Position numbers and translations under genes: made by a program. The notes under the pieces are model-generated. The model saw only the letters and a list, made by a program, of their open reading frames with translations. It made no database searches and had not been told where the DNA came from. From contig JBCBGF010000001.1 of assembly GCA_038526915.1 (NCBI GenBank), positions 372,001 to 436,000 on the forward strand: a DNA stretch of 64,000 bases, given 5' to 3'. This document shows positions 9,528 through 17,919 of this stretch, one piece after another. The stretch is from JBCBGF01 sp038526915. Lineage in GTDB: Bacteria > Pseudomonadota > Alphaproteobacteria > Rhodobacterales > Rhodobacteraceae. How positions within the stretch are numbered: position 1 is the stretch's first letter; the number at the start of each line of letters is the position of its first letter.

Positions 9528-11435
9528 ATGGCACGTATTTTGTTACATATTTTCAGTGCTTTGTTTGTTTTGTGTCTCGCCCCGAGGCCCGCGTTGACAC
9601 AAGAAACGCTGCCGCCACACTTTGAGGCTCGTTTCGCTACATTCGTTGCTGAGCTAAAGCGCCGAGAAGATGCAAGTTCTTCAGAGACGTACCAGCAGTA
9701 CAACGACAGGTGTGGCCACAGCTTCGGCAATGGCATCGTCTTGGACTACTTGGTGCTTGCATCGAATAGTGACAATCCCTCATTAGGAAGCGCACTAGCC
9801 AAGATTGATGCCCAGGCAAGATGCGTCAGCGCGGCACGGTTTCGGGATGTATATTTGGCTTTTCAGGCATCGTTTCTCGACGAAGCCGCCTTGGAGGAAA
9901 GCGGAACTGTTGGTGCACTTCTCCCCTTAGCGTATTTGCTGTGGGACTATGCGAGCCCCGCATTGAAATTCTTGACCGTGGACTGGCTTTCTACTGCGGT
10001 TGAGAGGGTCAACGCGGATGATGGCGTGGAAGTGTACTTCCCAACCGAGCTCGGGATCTATCCCATAGGCGTTGACTGGCGGAGCACGGCAGGACTGGTA
10101 CTTGGGTCTTCGGGATGGGTGTCTGGCCTGTGTCGAAGCGCACAGATTTCTACGGTGGACGTGCCGATCGGTTCAGAAGTGTTGGCGCTGGGTTTTTGTC
10201 CGGCGGATTGTTCACACCCTGCTTTCCGCGAAAGAGTTGTCGGCGCCTTCCAAGTCGATGGAAGGCCAAGTGCGCAAATTGCGGAGGCTTGTGAAGCCAA
10301 GGCGTCAGCAGAAGACCAGCAAGGCGCCAGCGCCAGCGCTCCAGCCATTCGTCAGTGCCTTAAGGATTTTAGCGCCGCCAACTCAGGACTATTGGCCTGC
10401 ATGACCGACGCCGCAATTGCGCGAAAACCTCTCGCAGGTTCGGTCCTGACATCGCAACCGACAGCATTCGCCTCAAAGCAGACGAGTGTAAATCGAAGAT
10501 GCTGGCAGTCGCAGGGCGGGTCGACGACGGGTCGGTGGACGACAACTTATCGAACACGCGTTGATCAGGCTGAGACGCCCGGCGGTGCATACAAGTATCG
10601 CCGCGATGCTGTGCTGCGTGACCCCGGCGGCAACATTCTGATGTGGGACCAAATTGAAAACCAGCGGCTTGAAGACGGTACCACCATTCAAGACCGCGAG
10701 AACATAGACTACGTGAACGGAACCGCCCATCGGACAACAGTCACGCGCAATGCGGATGGTGATGTCGTTGAACGAGAGGAAACCGCAATTGCAAGGGACT
10801 CCGATGGTAATTGGTCCGGAACTAAAACAATTACCGACGAAAACGGAAACGTATCGACCAGACCGTACACCCCTGGAGACGACGAAATCCCCGATGACGC
10901 TGCTGATGTCACTGCGGTTGGGGACAGTGATGAGACAATGTGCAGCCCATTGGACGATACATGCGCCAATGACTGTTCTATCCTAGATCAAGGAGTTCAA
11001 GCGGCTGCGGCTTGCCTTGGCATTGCTCAAGACACTGCCAGCCTACCCTCACCAGGTAGTGGTCCTGACCCATTGATCTCCCAGCCTGACCCAACTGTTG
11101 TCGAAGAAATCAACAGTGAACTTCTAGGGCTTCAGCAATGCTTGATGGACGCAATCGGCGTCCGGAGCAGTCAGCCAATAACGCAAAACGACTGCCGCAG
11201 TTACACGCGATGCCCGAATGGCGAGGAACCGCGAGGCGAAGGGTGCACGTGCGGACTGGACCAACAAGTACCGGATGAAGGGCCAATCGCAGATTTTTGC
11301 CCCTTGGTTGTCTGTGACAGCAGCGCACGTCACTGTCCATGTGAAGAGCTTGAGCTCGGTGGAGCGGTTGTGGGCGGCCTGCCGGGGTCGCCAGAACCTC
11401 GGCCTATTGTGAACGCGCTTGGTGAGTATCGCTGA
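9528..11435 (+). CDS. Large secreted cysteine-rich protein of unknown function
   Basis: A 635-residue protein starting at an ATG followed by a clear Sec signal peptide (MARILLHIFSALFVLCLAP, cleavage after PALTQ). An in-frame extension upstream would place 28 residues before the signal and is rejected. Residues about 330-460 are repetitive and polar, alternating short YxxDxxGN-like beta segments, reminiscent of RHS/YD-type or adhesin strands. The C-terminal third is rich in cysteines with CxxGxEPxGxGCxC spacing suggesting disulfide-bonded modules. No enzyme motif is seen. It is the only large plus-strand gene in the island and is probably exported cargo such as a surface or host-interaction factor. 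Confidence 0.6.
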   Translation: MARILLHIFSALFVLCLAPRPALTQETLPPHFEARFATFVAELKRREDASSSETYQQYNDRCGHSFGNGIVLDYLVLASNSDNPSLGSALAKIDAQARCVSAARFRDVYLAFQASFLDEAALEESGTVGALLPLAYLLWDYASPALKFLTVDWLSTAVERVNADDGVEVYFPTELGIYPIGVDWRSTAGLVLGSSGWVSGLCRSAQISTVDVPIGSEVLALGFCPADCSHPAFRERVVGAFQVDGRPSAQIAEACEAKASAEDQQGASASAPAIRQCLKDFSAANSGLLACMTDAAIARKPLAGSVLTSQPTAFASKQTSVNRRCWQSQGGSTTGRWTTTYRTRVDQAETPGGAYKYRRDAVLRDPGGNILMWDQIENQRLEDGTTIQDRENIDYVNGTAHRTTVTRNADGDVVEREETAIARDSDGNWSGTKTITDENGNVSTRPYTPGDDEIPDDAADVTAVGDSDETMCSPLDDTCANDCSILDQGVQAAAACLGIAQDTASLPSPGSGPDPLISQPDPTVVEEINSELLGLQQCLMDAIGVRSSQPITQNDCRSYTRCPNGEEPRGEGCTCGLDQQVPDEGPIADFCPLVVCDSSARHCPCEELELGGAVVGGLPGSPEPRPIVNALGEYR

Positions 11436-11571
11436 TCTATTGCCGCCAGTGACGACTACAGCGCAGGAAGGGCTCCAACACGTGCGGCGCTACTTTACTG
11501 CATGGCAGATATATAGACTGGCGCATTTTTTGAGCCACGTAGGCGCCGAAAGCGGCTCAGTTCTTGAGCCA

Positions 11572-11979
11572 CTACGCCTCAATAGGTGTGTCGTCGTTGC
11601 CGATTTCCTCTGAAGTGGCGCAATTCTTGAGCCGGGGAGGCTCAGTTTTTGCGCAGGGGTTTTGTTTTTCACGCCACCGGACAAACGACTTGGTAGGCGC
11701 GCCACTCCCGGGCATCGGTTCATCTTCAAGCGCCCAGCGCGCGGTGCGCCGGTGGTCATCCGGCCCAAGGCATGGCGCCTCGACCATTCGGATAAAGCCT
11801 CTGTTCATAAGCGTCCCAAAATAAGCGGCGACAGTGTTCCTCGACACGTTCAGCAGTGCAGCAGCTTCCCTATGGCTGAGTGTGATGTGCCCGTTGTTGT
11901 TGCCTTTGAAACGGCGCTTCAACTCAACAAACAGTGCAGGTGGCCCAGGCTTCATCGAGCGCCACGCCTCGGTCTGCAT
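11572..11979 (-). pseudogene. Truncated copy of island HTH gene
   Basis: From its ATG the reading encodes 135 residues clearly homologous to the HTH gene at 14477-14956, sharing MQTEAWR, the helix-turn-helix LSHREAAALLNVSRNTVAAYF and GFIRMVEAPCLGPD. Upstream of this ATG the alignable frame contains a TAG where the intact copy has a tryptophan codon, so about 23 N-terminal residues are lost. An HTH protein might still be made from the internal ATG, but I treat it as a decaying duplicate. The tail after about residue 108 differs from the intact copy. Confidence 0.7.
11670..11979 (-). repeat. Direct duplication, copy 1
   Basis: About 310 bases, roughly 85% identical by eye to 14580-14887 in the same orientation. 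The two copies enclose a segment of about 2.6 kb carrying the UrtA-like gene and its membrane partner. Confidence 0.85.
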
Positions 11980-12114
11980 TACCTAGAAGGGAAGCTGGAC
12001 CCGCCACCTAGACCAATGAGCTAAGTCTCCTTCATAAGTCACCTTTGTGAGCCCGTGGAGCACCGCGATGCGTGCCGTTTCAATGGTCTGAACAATTGGA
12101 GTTTCGCCCCAAAA

Positions 12115-13857
12115 TCAGTACTGCGACCTAACTTGGACGCAAACCTCCAACTCGGTGTCATACATACCACATCCGAGTTCTTGCCAGTCGCTAATCAGGA
12201 CGGATGATCGTGGGAGATAATCGGTCCAAGCATCCGCAGGAATAGGATCAGTTTGGCTGATTATCTCGAATTGCCCGTCTTTTTGGATCTCGCCGATAAG
12301 CACCGGCTTCGTCAGGTGGTGGTTAGGCAGCATTACCGCAGTACCGCCGGTAAGGTTTGGGAATTCTTGACCATACATCGCATCGCGTACAGCATCGACG
12401 TCCGTCGTACCTGCTTCGGTCACCGCGTTCACCCACATGTTAAATCCGATGTAGTGCGCCTCCATTGGGTCGTTGGTCACGCTGTCTTCGCCCATGCGTT
12501 GTTTCCACTCGGCGACCCAGGCCTTGTTGGCTTCGGTGTCAGCAGACTGGAAGTAGTTCCATGCCGCTAGATGGCCCACGAGCGTAGAGGTGCCGAGGCT
12601 TGAAAGCTCTTGTTCACCAACAGACAACGCCACGACCGGTATGTCTCTTGCAGAGATGCCTTTTGCGGCAAGCTCGTTGTAGAAATGGACGTTGGCGTCG
12701 CCATTGATGGTCGAGATGATGCCAACCTTCTTGCCGTCGGCGCCAAGTGCCCGGACGTCGGCTATGATTCTGGACCAGTCGGAATGGCCAAAGGGTGTAT
12801 AATTGACGAAGATGTCTTCGCCCGGAATGCCCTTATCTAGTAGGTAGCTTTCCAGGATGTTGTTCGTCGTGCGAGAATAGACAAAGTCTGTGCCAAGCAG
12901 GGCGAACTTTTCGACGCCGAGTTCATCAAGAAAGTAGTCCGTAGCCGGGATCGCCTGCTGGTTAGGCGTAGCGCCGGTATAGAAAATGTTCTTCGAGCTC
13001 TCTTCGCCCTCGTACTGGGCCGGATAGAAGAGCAAGCCGTTCAGTTCTTCGATCACCGGCAGCAGTGACTTGCGGCTCACACTGGCAGACGCTCCAAAGA
13101 TCACGTCGACCTCGTGAACCGTTAAGAGTTCGCGCGTTTTCTCCGCGAAGAGCGGCCAATCTGAAGCTGGGTCAACGACAACTGCTTCGAGTTGTCTTCC
13201 CAAAAGACCGCCATTCGCATTTTGCTGCTCTATCAGCATCTCCATTGTGTCTTTGAGCTTGGCCTCTGAAATCGCCATCGTGCCCGACAGTGAGTGCAGT
13301 ACACCGACCTTAATTGGAACGGAGTTGCCTGCGACCAGATAATTCCTGTCGAAGGGTCTGCCGTCTTCACAGGATTTGACCTGTTCGCCTAGTATAGTGA
13401 CTATGCGAATTTGGCGATCAAAGCATGTTTCATTGAACTCCGGGTTCAGATTGAACTCAAGAGTCGCGTTGCGGGCATCGAAATCAGAGGAATCATAAGC
13501 GAAGCACGCCTGCGTACGACCAACGTACAACACTACGTCTCCATTCCTTGCCACAGCAGAAAGCCTATTAAGCTCCTCGTACAAAGGGGTTTTTGTGCCG
13601 CTTTCGTCCATAAGTGCCAGCACGCCTTCTATAGTGGCTTCGGACAGCGTCCACACTGTTTGAATTCCGACCTTCTTCTCCTCAGGAGAAGCTGTCCTCA
13701 AACCGGAATTCGAACAAGCTGCATTTGCTGCAGAGCAACACAGAAAGCAGACCCCAAGTACTAAAAACCAGTACCCTCGAAAGCTCTTTTTACGAATTGT
13801 TCGTCCTCTCCATACTTTACCGTTACGAGGAATATCTCTACTTCGCCTTGCGCACAC
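12115..13857 (-). CDS. UrtA-like ABC substrate-binding protein with extra N-terminal domain
   Basis: A 580-residue exported protein. Residues about 1-46 are a long signal peptide (basic n-region, then FLVLGVCFLCCSAANA). About 47-175 form a cysteine-containing domain I do not recognise. About 178-580 closely resemble urea-transporter binding protein UrtA/AmiC-type receptors, with VGVLHSLSGTMAISE, GGLLGRQLEAVVVDPASDW, NGLLFYPAQYEGEE, STINGDANV and TNDPMEAHYIGFNMW. Ordinary UrtA is about 420-430 residues and is encoded with urtBCDE; no permease or ATPase gene is nearby. The start is a GTG overlapping the upstream membrane-protein gene by 97 bases. It may act as a ligand sensor rather than a transporter component. 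Confidence 0.82.
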   Translation of the reverse strand: MCARRSRDIPRNGKVWRGRTIRKKSFRGYWFLVLGVCFLCCSAANAACSNSGLRTASPEEKKVGIQTVWTLSEATIEGVLALMDESGTKTPLYEELNRLSAVARNGDVVLYVGRTQACFAYDSSDFDARNATLEFNLNPEFNETCFDRQIRIVTILGEQVKSCEDGRPFDRNYLVAGNSVPIKVGVLHSLSGTMAISEAKLKDTMEMLIEQQNANGGLLGRQLEAVVVDPASDWPLFAEKTRELLTVHEVDVIFGASASVSRKSLLPVIEELNGLLFYPAQYEGEESSKNIFYTGATPNQQAIPATDYFLDELGVEKFALLGTDFVYSRTTNNILESYLLDKGIPGEDIFVNYTPFGHSDWSRIIADVRALGADGKKVGIISTINGDANVHFYNELAAKGISARDIPVVALSVGEQELSSLGTSTLVGHLAAWNYFQSADTEANKAWVAEWKQRMGEDSVTNDPMEAHYIGFNMWVNAVTEAGTTDVDAVRDAMYGQEFPNLTGGTAVMLPNHHLTKPVLIGEIQKDGQFEIISQTDPIPADAWTDYLPRSSVLISDWQELGCGMYDTELEVCVQVRSQY

Positions 13858-14357
13858 TTTTTTTCGTTTCCACTTCCAGGGCCGCAGACTCGGGCCAGCA
13901 AGTCTTCCACAACCACGCGATACAATTCATTTTCACGTGGCAAGTCAAATTCTGTCACCGGTACCGTAAGTGCCTCACCAATTACTGGCGTGGTATCTTG
14001 TAATGGGAAGGTAACAATCGGTCTAATTTCCAGCTCACTGGGCGCCATGACATTTTCGCCTAGCTTCTGTGCAGTGACCCATAGCCTCCAGCCATCCTGG
14101 CTATCAAACCAAGCATTGTAAGCGGCCTCTGTCTGAGACTTGACGTTGGCGTCGACATCACGTCTCGAAGCGCTGTCGCCAAATTGAAGCAGTAGGGCTA
14201 TCGCTGCAACGGCCGCTCCAAGTAATCCAACCGGTTCTGAACGAAGTGAACGCCACACTGAACTAGCCAGCCTGGCAGCTTTCCTGCCTAACCGCTGTGT
14301 GCGGCCGTTCTCCCTTTGTCCATTACTCATCTCGCCAACAATAGCATTTTCTGACAC
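13761..14357 (-). CDS. Single-pass membrane protein, partner of UrtA-like gene
   Basis: A 198-residue protein with a basic N-terminus, one membrane segment at about 45-63 (VGLLGAAVAAIALLLQF), and a probable periplasmic domain of about 130 residues containing two cysteines (ARVCGPGSGNEKKC). No family is recognised. The 3' end overlaps the start of the UrtA-like gene by 97 bases in another frame, so the two are surely cotranscribed, and both act at or beyond the inner membrane. The start is a GTG; an internal ATG nine codons later is possible. Confidence 0.6.
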   Translation of the reverse strand: MSENAIVGEMSNGQRENGRTQRLGRKAARLASSVWRSLRSEPVGLLGAAVAAIALLLQFGDSASRRDVDANVKSQTEAAYNAWFDSQDGWRLWVTAQKLGENVMAPSELEIRPIVTFPLQDTTPVIGEALTVPVTEFDLPRENELYRVVVEDLLARVCGPGSGNEKKCAQGEVEIFLVTVKYGEDEQFVKRAFEGTGF

Positions 14358-14476
14358 CGAGCCTTAGCGCATCTTCCTCGTATAACAAACATTCTGGCCG
14401 ATTTGAGGTCTTGGCGTCGCAGTTCCGATTGTACTCCGTGGCCATCGTGGGCTGATCAGTGCCACAGTTTCTTTTG

Positions 14477-14956
14477 CTAGAGCACAAACCTCGGGACCTC
14501 AATCCAGAAGAATCGTGAATTCTCAGCACGTGCCGTTTTCCTGTGGGGTGGCGCAGATTCTTGAGCTGGGGGTTTTTCCTGCCACCGGGTAAAAGACTTC
14601 GATGGTGCACCACCCCCTGGCATTGGTTCATCTTCGAGCGCCCAACGCGCGGTGCGCCCTTGCCCATCCGGTCCTAGGCATGGCGCCTCCACCATTCGGA
14701 TGAAACCTCTGGCCATCAGCGTTTCAAAATAAGCGGCGACAGTGTTTCTCGACACGTTCAGCAGCGCAGCAGCTTCCCTATGGCTGAGTGTAATGCGACC
14801 GTTGTTGGTGCCATTGAAACGGCGCTTCAGCTCAACGAAAAGTGCCCTTGGTCCGGGCTTCATGGTGCGCCAGGCTTCGGTCTGCATAACCCAATGGTGA
14901 AGCTGGACGAACCGCCCAGCTCCACGCTTGTTTTTCTTGTATCCCTTTCTAGCCAT
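14477..14956 (-). CDS. Helix-turn-helix protein of mobile elements
   Basis: A 159-residue protein beginning MARKGYKKNKRGAG. A basic N-terminus is followed by a winged/helix-turn-helix region at about 35-100 (LSHREAAALLNVSRNTVAAYFETL), then the GFIRMVEAPCLGPD segment. Similar proteins are common beside integrases and replication genes of alphaproteobacterial mobile elements, usually annotated only as HTH-domain proteins. A longer reading extends 27 residues upstream, but the basic MARKGYKK start fits the family better. A degraded copy lies 2.9 kb away in the same orientation. Confidence 0.7.
   Translation of the reverse strand: MARKGYKKNKRGAGRFVQLHHWVMQTEAWRTMKPGPRALFVELKRRFNGTNNGRITLSHREAAALLNVSRNTVAAYFETLMARGFIRMVEAPCLGPDGQGRTARWALEDEPMPGGGAPSKSFTRWQEKPPAQESAPPHRKTARAENSRFFWIEVPRFVL
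14580..14887 (-). repeat. Direct duplication, copy 2
   Basis: Counterpart of 11670-11979, lying inside the intact HTH gene. The similarity covers the HTH-coding core and fades after the GAP-KSF-RW segment near the 3' end of the gene. Confidence 0.85.
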
Positions 14957-15205
14957 CAGCGCTTCCCGTGGCCCGCCAAAGCGAGCCAGAGGCGCACGGC
15001 CACCGTGGGGCTGTTGCACCGCCCCACACACAGCCACACCGGCTCTGCGGCGCCCTCAGGGCGCCTGCGAACGAACACGGCCCAACGGGATTTGTCGTGG
15101 CCCAGACGCGCCATCAGCTGCCACCGTAGGCAAGGGGGGCTAATACCCGTGCTCGTGCCTCAGAGACACCATAACGGCGGCACAGGCGGCGGATACGCGG
15201 GCAGG

Positions 15206-15493
15206 TCATTGCGGGTTGCCCTTTGGGTCTAGGTCGCGTGCTGACCTCGGAATCCGCAGCGAATTGATGTCGGCTCGCTCACTCAGCCAATAGTGGGCGA
15301 TGTTCTCGGGGCCGCGATACTCGACCTCAACGGGCCAGCTGTAGTGGCGCCTTAATCGGTGGATGATTGCCCCTAGGCGCCAACCACGAACCTCGCGGAT
15401 TTCCATCCGGTGGTTTATGGTTCGCCCCTCCAGCAGGGCCTTGCACGTCCAATAGACCTGCGACTTGCCTGAGTACCATTTATTGCTCGCCAT
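15206..15493 (-). CDS. Winged-helix protein of integrative elements
   Basis: A 95-residue protein starting MASNKWYSGKSQ, preceded by a purine-rich ribosome binding region. The middle (GWRLGAIIHRLRRHYSWPV) has the helix-helix-strand pattern of a winged-helix DNA-binding domain, and YRGPENIAHYWL completes the wing. Similar small proteins occur next to integrases in alphaproteobacterial islands. It probably takes part in element regulation or recombination; no specific role can be stated. The upstream in-frame extension of 58 residues overlaps the AlpA-like gene and is rejected. Confidence 0.6.
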   Translation of the reverse strand: MASNKWYSGKSQVYWTCKALLEGRTINHRMEIREVRGWRLGAIIHRLRRHYSWPVEVEYRGPENIAHYWLSERADINSLRIPRSARDLDPKGNPQ

Positions 15494-15602
15494 TCTCTTG
15501 CCTTTCAGTTGTTTTTGAAAGGCGCTGAGGCTATCTATGATCTGTTCCCGCAAAGAACAAAGCGACCCCAACGCTTGGTAGTCCCCCAGCTTGGGGTCGC
15601 AC

Positions 15603-15797
15603 CTATTCCGAGAGTTCTGCCAAAACGGCGTCGATTTGTTCTTCCGGCCAATACAACCGAGACCCAAGTTTTACGGGCTTGGGTAAGCGCCCAGCCTCAA
15701 TATCGCGGTAAATGGTGGAACGGCTTCGGTGGCCCAATTTCGCCTGCAGCTGAGTGAAATTCAGAAAAAACTGCGACCGGTAGTCTTTCGTTTGCAT
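15603..15797 (-). CDS. AlpA/excisionase-like HTH protein
   Basis: A 64-residue protein beginning MQTKDYRSQFFLNFTQL. It has the MerR-like helix-turn-helix of AlpA/Xis proteins: RSRSTIYRDIEAGRLPKPVKLGSRLYWPEEQIDAVL, read here in two parts (HTH, then the wing ending in the W-x-E-x-x-I motif). Such proteins regulate integrase expression or direct excision of P4-like elements. The position a little over 0.7 kb from the integrase supports an excision-control role. Confidence 0.85.
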   Translation of the reverse strand: MQTKDYRSQFFLNFTQLQAKLGHRSRSTIYRDIEAGRLPKPVKLGSRLYWPEEQIDAVLAELSE

Positions 15798-15874
15798 TGC
15801 TATGGTGCCCCAAAATGTAGTTTGTGGCACCTAGGTAGCTGTTCATGTGTCAGTAATGGTCACTAGAAACCCCG

Positions 15875-16585
15875 CTAATTTTCCTCTTGCTCCTTACGTT
15901 CGAAATCCCTGATTGATTGCAGCGCCGTAGCAGCACGCACCGGCGACCCGTCGTCCATCAACAATCCTATGTCCTCAAAAACGTCTTCGATCAGACGACC
16001 CATCGGCCCTGGGTCATGGTGCCGCTGAGAGACTGGCACATTGGCCCATAGGCGCTGCAACCATTCCGAGTGGAGTGCTTCGAATTCTGCGCCGTCGGCA
16101 TCATGTCGCAAAGGCTTCGGTGGAAAATCTCCAGCGACTAGTCTTTGGTGAAGGCCCCAAAGGTATTGGCATTCGAATGCGACAGAAGCGGCTGCCCAAT
16201 TTCGCTTACCTGTGAATTCCCCTCTTCCTTTGGTCCATCGCAATACATTGCGCGTGGAAAGAAGAAGCGCGTCCATTGCAGCGGTAATGCCTGCAAGAGA
16301 CATTTTTTGCTCCGCACCATGCATGCCAAGCAACAACTGTGTTTTGGTTGATTTACTCAGAACTTTGAAACTGGATTTGGCCTGCAACAAAGAACGTTGC
16401 AGTGCTTCCAAATCAGGTCTGTCGGTAGCAAGGCCGAAGGTCCGTTCCGGTTCTAGAGATGCACGCACTAGCGAATTTGCGTGTAATCGAACTTCGTCCA
16501 GCCCGTAAGCATTCGCTTTGAGCAGGGGCAGGTGTTTCGAGAGCGTTTGGCAAACGTTATCCTCGATGGTCTGCAAGTCTGGCAA
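15875..16585 (-). CDS. Integrase-associated protein of unknown function
   Basis: A 236-residue, mainly helical protein with no recognised domain. The N-terminus is read from a TTG preceded by GGGGTG, and this start overlaps the end of the integrase gene by 29 bases, which suggests translational coupling. The C-terminal FERKEQEEN tail is highly charged. No membrane segment or catalytic motif is visible. It could be an accessory factor of the integrase or simply island cargo. Confidence 0.55.
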   Translation of the reverse strand: MPDLQTIEDNVCQTLSKHLPLLKANAYGLDEVRLHANSLVRASLEPERTFGLATDRPDLEALQRSLLQAKSSFKVLSKSTKTQLLLGMHGAEQKMSLAGITAAMDALLLSTRNVLRWTKGRGEFTGKRNWAAASVAFECQYLWGLHQRLVAGDFPPKPLRHDADGAEFEALHSEWLQRLWANVPVSQRHHDPGPMGRLIEDVFEDIGLLMDDGSPVRAATALQSIRDFERKEQEEN

Positions 16586-17759
16586 TGTCCGTCACCCCGC
16601 ATCGCAACACTGCCGTTCCCCACAACGACATAACGCTTTTGCGCTGCTCCAAAAAGTCCGTCCGTCGATAGGCACGCTCTACACTTCCGCCGCTGATATG
16701 CCCCAGCGCCGTTTCCGCGACCTCACGCGGCGTGTTGGTCGCCTCGGCGCACCAGTCTCTGAACGAAGACCGGAAGCCGTGTGGCCTTGCATCCAAGCCT
16801 CTACGGCTCATGTAGGCGCTCATGGTCATATCCGAGATAACGCCGCGTCGAACGCCAGGGAAAAGAAACCCGTCCCGCGAAAACTTCCGTGCCTCGGCGA
16901 CGACGCGCTGGGCCTCGGTCGATAGCGGTACCCGGAAATCGTGCGTCGCACCCACGCGCCCCTTCATATGGTCCGCCGGGATGGTCCAGATATCACCGAC
17001 AATCTGGTCCTCATGGATATGACGCAGCGGAAACGAACGAACCGCTGTCAGAATAAGGAGTTGCAGAGCTAACTCGGTAACGCTGCCGCCCATTAAACTC
17101 CGGTAGAAAACGGGCACGTCGCGCCAATCCATCGCTGGAACGTGCTTGACTGTGTGGCGCTGTTTGCCGAGCAGGGCGCGTGCTTTTTCAGGTGCTTGCA
17201 GGTCCACATCTAGGCCCAGCGCCGCCGCGTGTTTGAAACATATGTTCAGGCGGTTCATGGCTTTGCGCGCGGTGTCAGCCTTAACATGCCAGATCGGGCT
17301 CAAGGTGTCGCGGATATCGCGCTGGTCGATTTCAGCTATGGGCATCTGGCCGAGTTTCGGAAGGACGTGAAGTTCAAGCGGGGTAAACCAACGGCCTGCC
17401 TTGCCATCGTTCTTGAGTTCGGCTTTGCGGCTTTCAAAGGCGTCTACTGCGATATCGCGTAGGATATGCAGGTTGCGCTCTGCCTCGCGGCGCTGGCGGT
17501 CGCGCTCTTTGATTGCGTCCTTGCCTTGCCGCACAACGGCCCGCCACGTCTCGGCGTTTTGGCGCGCTTCCTTTAGGGTAATTTCAGGGTACGCCCCCAA
17601 TCCCATCTCATGCCGACGCCCGTGGATCGTGTACCGCAGCACCCATTGAGCGCCGCCATCGTTACGCTTGTAAATCCAGAGCCCGCCGCCGTCCGAATAC
17701 TTGCCAGGCGCTGCGGTTTTGACGGTCGCTGAGTTTAGCTTGTGCAGTGGACGGGCCAT
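16557..17759 (-). CDS. int: P4-type tyrosine integrase
   Basis: A 400-residue tyrosine recombinase that integrates the island at the tRNA-Thr 3' end. Residues about 1-90 are the arm-type DNA-binding domain (DUF4102-like, GKYSDGGGLWIYK, RRHEMGLGAYPEITL). The core-binding domain spans about 100-185. The catalytic domain has Arg241 (TAVRSF), His327/Arg330 (HGFRSSFRDW), His353 (LGHISGG) and the nucleophile Tyr364 (ERAYRR). All expected active-site residues are present. The gene lies 141 bases inside attR and reads away from it, as usual for P4-like islands. Confidence 0.95.
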   Translation of the reverse strand: MARPLHKLNSATVKTAAPGKYSDGGGLWIYKRNDGGAQWVLRYTIHGRRHEMGLGAYPEITLKEARQNAETWRAVVRQGKDAIKERDRQRREAERNLHILRDIAVDAFESRKAELKNDGKAGRWFTPLELHVLPKLGQMPIAEIDQRDIRDTLSPIWHVKADTARKAMNRLNICFKHAAALGLDVDLQAPEKARALLGKQRHTVKHVPAMDWRDVPVFYRSLMGGSVTELALQLLILTAVRSFPLRHIHEDQIVGDIWTIPADHMKGRVGATHDFRVPLSTEAQRVVAEARKFSRDGFLFPGVRRGVISDMTMSAYMSRRGLDARPHGFRSSFRDWCAEATNTPREVAETALGHISGGSVERAYRRTDFLEQRKSVMSLWGTAVLRCGVTDIARLADHRG

Positions 17760-17900
17760 TCTGTCCCCTTTTCAATCCCCCTCTATATATGGGATATGTT
17801 GGGGCAGAATGAAATGCTGTAGAACACCTATTGCCATAAAATACGGGAATGTACGCTTATGCCGGTGCGCGGTGATACATCAAGATATAGAGATTAGTTG

Positions 17901-17919
17901 CCCTTCAGCGGCACCACTT
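17901..17919 (+). repeat. attR: distal island attachment site
   Basis: An exact 19-base copy of the tRNA-Thr 3' end at 7151-7169, with different flanking bases on both sides. It marks the junction between the integrase-proximal end of the island and the older chromosome. Confidence 0.92.

Larger units (their letters stand above)
7151..17919. mobile_element. Integrated genomic island in tRNA-Thr
   Basis: About 10.8 kb is bounded by a perfect 19-bp repeat of the tRNA-Thr 3' end, with a P4-type tyrosine integrase next to the distal copy and an AlpA/Xis-like gene nearby. Contents: integrase, excisionase-like and winged-helix genes, a gene of unknown function beside the integrase, two related HTH genes, an orphan UrtA-like protein with a membrane partner, a large secreted protein, an XRE regulator and two membrane proteins. 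Codon use and base composition look more AT-rich than the flanking chromosome. There are no capsid, terminase, relaxase or replication genes I can recognise, so it is a small integrative element rather than a complete prophage or ICE. Confidence 0.9.

Noticed and set aside
7151..17919. Island as complete prophage or inovirus
   Set aside because: No capsid, terminase, portal, tail or Zot-type gene can be seen; only integration and regulatory genes plus cargo.
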